Below, one piece after another: positions 60,202 through 64,000 of a stretch of DNA of 64,000 bases. Under the pieces are notes generated by a model, which did no database searches, had not been told where the DNA came from, and worked only from the letters and a program-made list of their open reading frames with translations. The translations under genes were made by a program, and so were the position numbers. The DNA is from Sphingomonas psychrolutea (GTDB lineage: Bacteria > Pseudomonadota > Alphaproteobacteria > Sphingomonadales > Sphingomonadaceae), in the NCBI RefSeq assembly GCF_014636175.1, contig NZ_BMDW01000004.1, positions 62,001-126,000 on the forward strand, read 5' to 3'. The first letter of the stretch is position 1. Every line of letters begins with the position of its first letter.

Positions 60202-61449
60202 ATGCGCCGAATGACCTTTTTCTTGCCGTTTGTCGCACTCGCCGCCGCCCCAGCGCTCGCTGCCCCCGCCGATCCGGTGCTGAAGGCAGCACAAGCTGCG
60301 CGCGCCGATCAGCTCAAGCTGCTCAAGACGCTCGTGAACATCGACTCCGGCACCGGCGACAAGGTCGGCGGGCAGAAGGCGTCCGAACTCGTCGCCACCG
60401 AACTGCGCGCGCTCGGCATGAGCGTAGACCTGCTTCCGGCCGAACTCCCGACACTGCCCGACAATGTCGTCGCGACCCTCAAAGGCACCGGCACCGTCGG
60501 CAAGGGTGGCCGCATCCTGATGATCGCGCATACCGACACGGTGTTCGGACCCGGCACCGTCGCCAAGCGCCCGTTCCGGATCGACGGCAGCCGCGCCTAC
60601 GGCCCCGGCGTGATCGACGAGAAGGGCGGCGTGGTCGAGGGAATCATGGCGCTGCGCTTGCTGAAAACCCTCAAGCAGACCGATTTCGCGCCAATCACCT
60701 TCCTGATCGAAACCTCGGAGGAACGCGGCTCGCCCGGCACGCGCGCGCTGATCGATCGGTTGCTGGTCGACGCCGATGTCGAGCTCAATCTGGAGCCCGG
60801 CGACGTGCCCGATCTGCTCACCGTATGGCGCAAGGGCAGCAACGTCTTCCGCATCGACGTGAAGGGCCGCCCGTCGCACGCTGGGGTTGCCCCGCAAATG
60901 GGCCGCAACGCGGCAGTCGAGCTGATCCACCAGATCGACCTCGCCAGCACGCTGCCCAACAAAGGCGATGGCCTGACCTCGAACCTGACGCTGATGAGCG
61001 CCGGATCGCGCAACAACATCATCCCAGAGGATGCCTCAGCGACGTTCAGCGTGCGCGTGCGCGAGAGCCGCCAAGCCGATGAAACCGAGGCGCTGTTCCG
61101 CCGCAACGCGACGAATACGATCATCCCCGATACGAAGGTGACCGTGACGCGCGAAGTCGCCTTCCCACCGCTGCCGATCAACCCCGCGACCGAGGCGCTG
61201 GCGGAGACGGCAACCAAGATTTACGCGCGCATCGGCGGCGTCACGCTTGGCGGCGGCAATGGCGGCGCGTCCGAATCGGCGCTCGCGCACGCAAAGGGCG
61301 TGCCCGCGCTCGACGGTTTGGGGCCGGTCGGCGCCGGCTCGCATACCGAAGACGAATATCTCGACCTGCAGACGCTCACCCCGCGCCTGTATCTCCTGAC
61401 GCGTTTGCTGATCGAAATGGGCAAGAAGCCCCCGGCCCGAATCAAATAG
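60202..61449 (+). CDS. Secreted M20 family metallopeptidase (glutamate carboxypeptidase-like)
   Basis: A 415-residue zinc exopeptidase. The signal peptide is RRMTFFLPFVALAAAPALAA. The metal ligands are His in MIAHTDTVFG, Asp in PGVIDEKGG, Glu in IETSEERGSPG and a His near the C-terminus (GAGSHTEDE). The dimerisation domain lies at about 200-310. It resembles carboxypeptidase G2-type enzymes, which release C-terminal glutamate. GGAG precedes the ATG. Confidence 0.9.
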   Translation: MRRMTFFLPFVALAAAPALAAPADPVLKAAQAARADQLKLLKTLVNIDSGTGDKVGGQKASELVATELRALGMSVDLLPAELPTLPDNVVATLKGTGTVGKGGRILMIAHTDTVFGPGTVAKRPFRIDGSRAYGPGVIDEKGGVVEGIMALRLLKTLKQTDFAPITFLIETSEERGSPGTRALIDRLLVDADVELNLEPGDVPDLLTVWRKGSNVFRIDVKGRPSHAGVAPQMGRNAAVELIHQIDLASTLPNKGDGLTSNLTLMSAGSRNNIIPEDASATFSVRVRESRQADETEALFRRNATNTIIPDTKVTVTREVAFPPLPINPATEALAETATKIYARIGGVTLGGGNGGASESALAHAKGVPALDGLGPVGAGSHTEDEYLDLQTLTPRLYLLTRLLIEMGKKPPARIK

Positions 61450-61452
61450 CGC

Positions 61453-62601
61453 CTACACCAGCCCCGAAACCGCCGTCGTTCCCCGGCTCGCCGGGAACAA
61501 TGCGGCCATCGCGCGCGCGGGTTCCACCCCAAAATGCCCCGCCACCGCGCCGCCGATGAACGCGTCGAGCTGCATGGTAGGGCGCAGATCGCGGCCCTCG
61601 AACAACGCCGCCGGCGCCAGCCCCGGCCAATCGGCCAGCACCCGCCCACCGCGCACCGCGCCGCCGAGCAGCATCGCCGAACTGCCGGTACCGTGATCGG
61701 TCCCGCCAGTGCCGTTGACCGCAACCGTTCGCCCGAATTCGGTCGCGACCAGCACCATCGTGTCGCTCCACAGCGGGTCAAGCCCCGCCTGCAACGCGCC
61801 GATCATCGCATCGAGGCCTTTCAACTGCACCCCCAGACGCTGGCGTTGCTGGGTGTGCGTGTCCCACCCGCCGGTCTCGATCATTGCGATCCGTGCGCCA
61901 TTGGCGGGTACCATCAGCTTCGCCGCCAGTGCACCGGTCGCCGCCGCATTCGCGCCCCCGCCTGCCGCCAAATCGCCGGTCAGCGCGCGCGTGCCCATCG
62001 CCTCACTCCACAAGGCATGGAGCTGGCTGTCGCCCTGATAGAGCATCGCCACGCGTTGCAGCAGGTCGTCCGAGGCTTGCGGCAAGTTCGATGGCGCATA
62101 GGAGGACACGTCATACTTCCCGCGCAGCGCAAGCGGCACCGTGGCCGATACGGCGATCGCCTTGGCCTGAGTCGGCGGCAGCACGCCGAGCAAGCGGTTG
62201 AGCCAGCCGTCTTTCTCCTGATACGCGCTGGTCCCGCCACTTTCGAGCACGTTCTGCCCGTCGAAATGCGAGCGGTCGCGGTACGGCGAGGCGACGGCGT
62301 GCGCGAACAGCGCTTGGCGTTGGCCGTACAGGCCGTTGAGCGTCGTCATCGCCGGGTGCAGCGCAAACATGCCATCAAGCCGGGCCGCCCCCGCGAAATC
62401 GGTCGCGAGATCACCGCGCGCAGCGGCAAACGCCGGATCGCCGACCGGGGCCACGATCCCCATCCCGTCGGCGGCGCCGCGTTGGATGATGAAGACGAAG
62501 CGCTTGTCGGTCTCGGCTTTGGCAAAGGCCATGCGTGGGGCGAGCGCGAGGGCCAGCGCGCCGGCGGCACCAGAACCGATGAAAGAGCGACGATCGTACA
62601 T
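61453..62601 (-). CDS. DUF1501 family exported protein with Tat signal
   Basis: A 382-residue protein of the DUF1501 (alkaline-phosphatase-superfamily-like) group: VFIIQRGAADGMGIVAPVGD, YRDRSHFDGQNVLESGG, IETGGWDTHTQQ and TEFGRTVAVNGTGGTDHGTG. The N-terminus MYDRRSFIGSGAAGALALAL is a twin-arginine signal. It partners the adjacent DUF1800 gene, a standard pair of unknown function. Downstream, its stop is 3 bp from the convergent M20 gene. Confidence 0.88.
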   Translation of the reverse strand: MYDRRSFIGSGAAGALALALAPRMAFAKAETDKRFVFIIQRGAADGMGIVAPVGDPAFAAARGDLATDFAGAARLDGMFALHPAMTTLNGLYGQRQALFAHAVASPYRDRSHFDGQNVLESGGTSAYQEKDGWLNRLLGVLPPTQAKAIAVSATVPLALRGKYDVSSYAPSNLPQASDDLLQRVAMLYQGDSQLHALWSEAMGTRALTGDLAAGGGANAAATGALAAKLMVPANGARIAMIETGGWDTHTQQRQRLGVQLKGLDAMIGALQAGLDPLWSDTMVLVATEFGRTVAVNGTGGTDHGTGSSAMLLGGAVRGGRVLADWPGLAPAALFEGRDLRPTMQLDAFIGGAVAGHFGVEPARAMAALFPASRGTTAVSGLV

Positions 62602-62605
62602 TTGC

Positions 62606-64000
62606 CTATCTCCGCATGAATTCAGGCGCGACCAGCAGCAAGGCGAGGCCCTGCGCCGGACTCTCGCAATTGGCGAGCGCATTGGTGGTGGCAGGGCTGA
62701 CCGCGCCCGGCAGCAGTTTCGGCGCGAGCGCGCGCGCATCGACATTGGCCGCGCGACTGGCAAAGCGCTCCGCCGCCTCAACCCGGCGCAGCACGGCATC
62801 GGGCCCGGCCCAGCTCGCGGCGATGTCATCATAGCCAACCGGCTGTCCGGGTCGCCACACTGGCTGACCGAGCTGTGTAAGCAGGCCGACCATCACCAGC
62901 GGATCGGCGGTCTTGACGTTCAGCCCGCGCATTGCCGAGATCGTCCATTCCCACGGCGTCTTGAATTTCAGCGGCTGCTCGACCCACGCCTCGGGCGACG
63001 CGATCAGCGCGCGATATACCGTCGGCAAATCGCCGCCCGAGGCCAGAAACGCCCCTTGCAACCGCGCCACCATCGCCGGCGGCGGCGTGTCCCCCGCAAA
63101 ATGCCGCGCGAGCTTGGTTGCGATATGCGTCGCGGTCGCGGGCGCGATCGCCACGTCGTTGAGCACTGCCTGCGCCTGTTCAACGCCGCCCGCCGGATAG
63201 CGCTTTCCCATGACCATCCGGTCGCCCGGTTCGTGCAACGGGGCCGCGAACACGAAATCGCCGGGCAGGCCGTCGGTTCCGGCGGCGCGCGCGCCCGGTC
63301 CCTGCCCGATCCCTGCCACCGTCCAGCCCGTCATCGCGCGCGCGAATTCGGTGACGTCGGCCTGACTATAGCCGGTGCGCACGCCAAGCGTGTGGAGTTC
63401 GAGGATTTCGCGCGCGAGATTCTCGTTCAGCCCGACCTTGCGATTGCCGCGCAGCGCGATCCGCGATCCCAGCGGCGAATTCGGCCCGACCGACACCGCT
63501 TGGTCGAGATAGAGCAGCATCGCCGGATGCTGCTCGACCGCGGTCAGCATGTCGCCGAAGCGGCCCAGCACGTGCGGGCGGATCGCCTCGAATTCCATTG
63601 TGCCCGACAGGCCGATCACTTGCAGTTTGTCGGCCGACACCGCGAAATGATTGGCCCAGAAATGCACCAGCCGCTCGACGAACGGTGTGTCGGTGATCAG
63701 CGCATTGGTCGCGCGTGCGCCAACCGCGCCGGCGTAATCGCCCCGCCCGCTGCGCTGCGCGAACTGGCGGGCTTGTTTGATGGCATCGTTTTGCGCGGGC
63801 GCGACTGATGCCGTCATTGCCGGGGATGACGGCATCCCGGGGGGCGCATCGGCCATTGCGGTCGCGGGCGGCCCCGGACGCGCGCCGGCCTGCGCGCGCA
63901 GCGCGCGTTGCTGCCGGAAATAATCGGCGAGTTCGGCTGACACCCCGGCGCTGGTCGGCGCATTCGCAATCACGTCGGGTTTGGGATCGTATCTGGCGAA
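62606..64000 (-). CDS. DUF1800 family protein, cut by the window end
   Basis: The C-terminal 465 residues of a DUF1800 protein: FVERLVHFWANHFAVSADK, NENLAREILELHTLGVRTGY, FARAMTGWTV and the closing LLVAPEFMRR. The reading frame runs through 64000 without a start, so the N-terminus lies beyond. It ends 4 bp before the DUF1501 gene, with which it forms a two-gene unit. A proline-rich linker lies near residues 40-60 of the visible part. Confidence 0.88.
   Translation of the reverse strand, partial: FARYDPKPDVIANAPTSAGVSAELADYFRQQRALRAQAGARPGPPATAMADAPPGMPSSPAMTASVAPAQNDAIKQARQFAQRSGRGDYAGAVGARATNALITDTPFVERLVHFWANHFAVSADKLQVIGLSGTMEFEAIRPHVLGRFGDMLTAVEQHPAMLLYLDQAVSVGPNSPLGSRIALRGNRKVGLNENLAREILELHTLGVRTGYSQADVTEFARAMTGWTVAGIGQGPGARAAGTDGLPGDFVFAAPLHEPGDRMVMGKRYPAGGVEQAQAVLNDVAIAPATATHIATKLARHFAGDTPPPAMVARLQGAFLASGGDLPTVYRALIASPEAWVEQPLKFKTPWEWTISAMRGLNVKTADPLVMVGLLTQLGQPVWRPGQPVGYDDIAASWAGPDAVLRRVEAAERFASRAANVDARALAPKLLPGAVSPATTNALANCESPAQGLALLLVAPEFMRR

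Overview
The window is high-GC DNA from an alphaproteobacterium, almost certainly a sphingomonad (Sphingomonas or a close relative). The strongest taxonomic evidence is a 420-residue serine palmitoyltransferase whose active-site residues fall at the same numbers as the Sphingomonas paucimobilis enzyme. It is accompanied by a complete PhyR-NepR-EcfG-PhyP general stress response locus, the cobA-DUF2849-cysI-DUF934-cysH sulfur operon, and many G/C-rich palindromic intergenic repeats. The sequence is ordinary chromosome, densely packed, with many 4-base ATGA/GTGA gene overlaps. I see no phage, IS element, CRISPR array, rRNA or tRNA.

Layout. 1-5 kb: parE, a secreted TonB-C-like protein, and a minus-strand run of membrane protein, GNAT acetyltransferase and LysR regulator. 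5-15 kb: apaG-metZ, a PMT-type mannosyltransferase, a GT2-GtrA fusion, leuB, recO, an acyltransferase, a nitronate monooxygenase and a GT4 glycosyltransferase. 15-22 kb: a YdcH-like protein; a Bax-inhibitor-1 gene broken by one in-frame TAA; a GH130 phosphorylase, a hydrolase, selO, astD, a GAF protein and a cupin. 22-26 kb: siroheme and assimilatory sulfate reduction operon. 26-31 kb: a di-iron-type hydrolase divergent from a TetR regulator, then obgE behind a highly structured leader, a Uma2 protein and proB.

31-40 kb is the sphingolipid region: an SDR (probable ceramide reductase), acyl carrier protein, serine palmitoyltransferase, a hybrid sensor kinase, two LptF/LptG-type permeases, a membrane desaturase/hydroxylase and a GNAT-fold protein (probable bacterial ceramide synthase). 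Sphingomonads carry glycosphingolipid in place of LPS, so this looks like one locus for making, modifying and possibly exporting the outer-membrane lipid.

40-47 kb: a small secreted protein, an outer-membrane-type protein, xthA, erpA, an M23 peptidase, bcp and glnE. 47-52 kb is the general stress response locus: ecfG, a 47-residue membrane peptide, phyR, nepR and phyP. It is followed by a perfect EcfG-type promoter reading into a 294-bp gap that encodes two stable hairpins with C-rich loops (a candidate stress-induced small RNA), then an entericidin lipoprotein gene and a strong terminator. 52-64 kb: tatABC, scpAB, nagZ, a SPOR protein, argS, another TonB-C-like protein, an Asp/Glu racemase homologue lacking both catalytic cysteines, an M20 peptidase and a DUF1501/DUF1800 pair cut by the window end.
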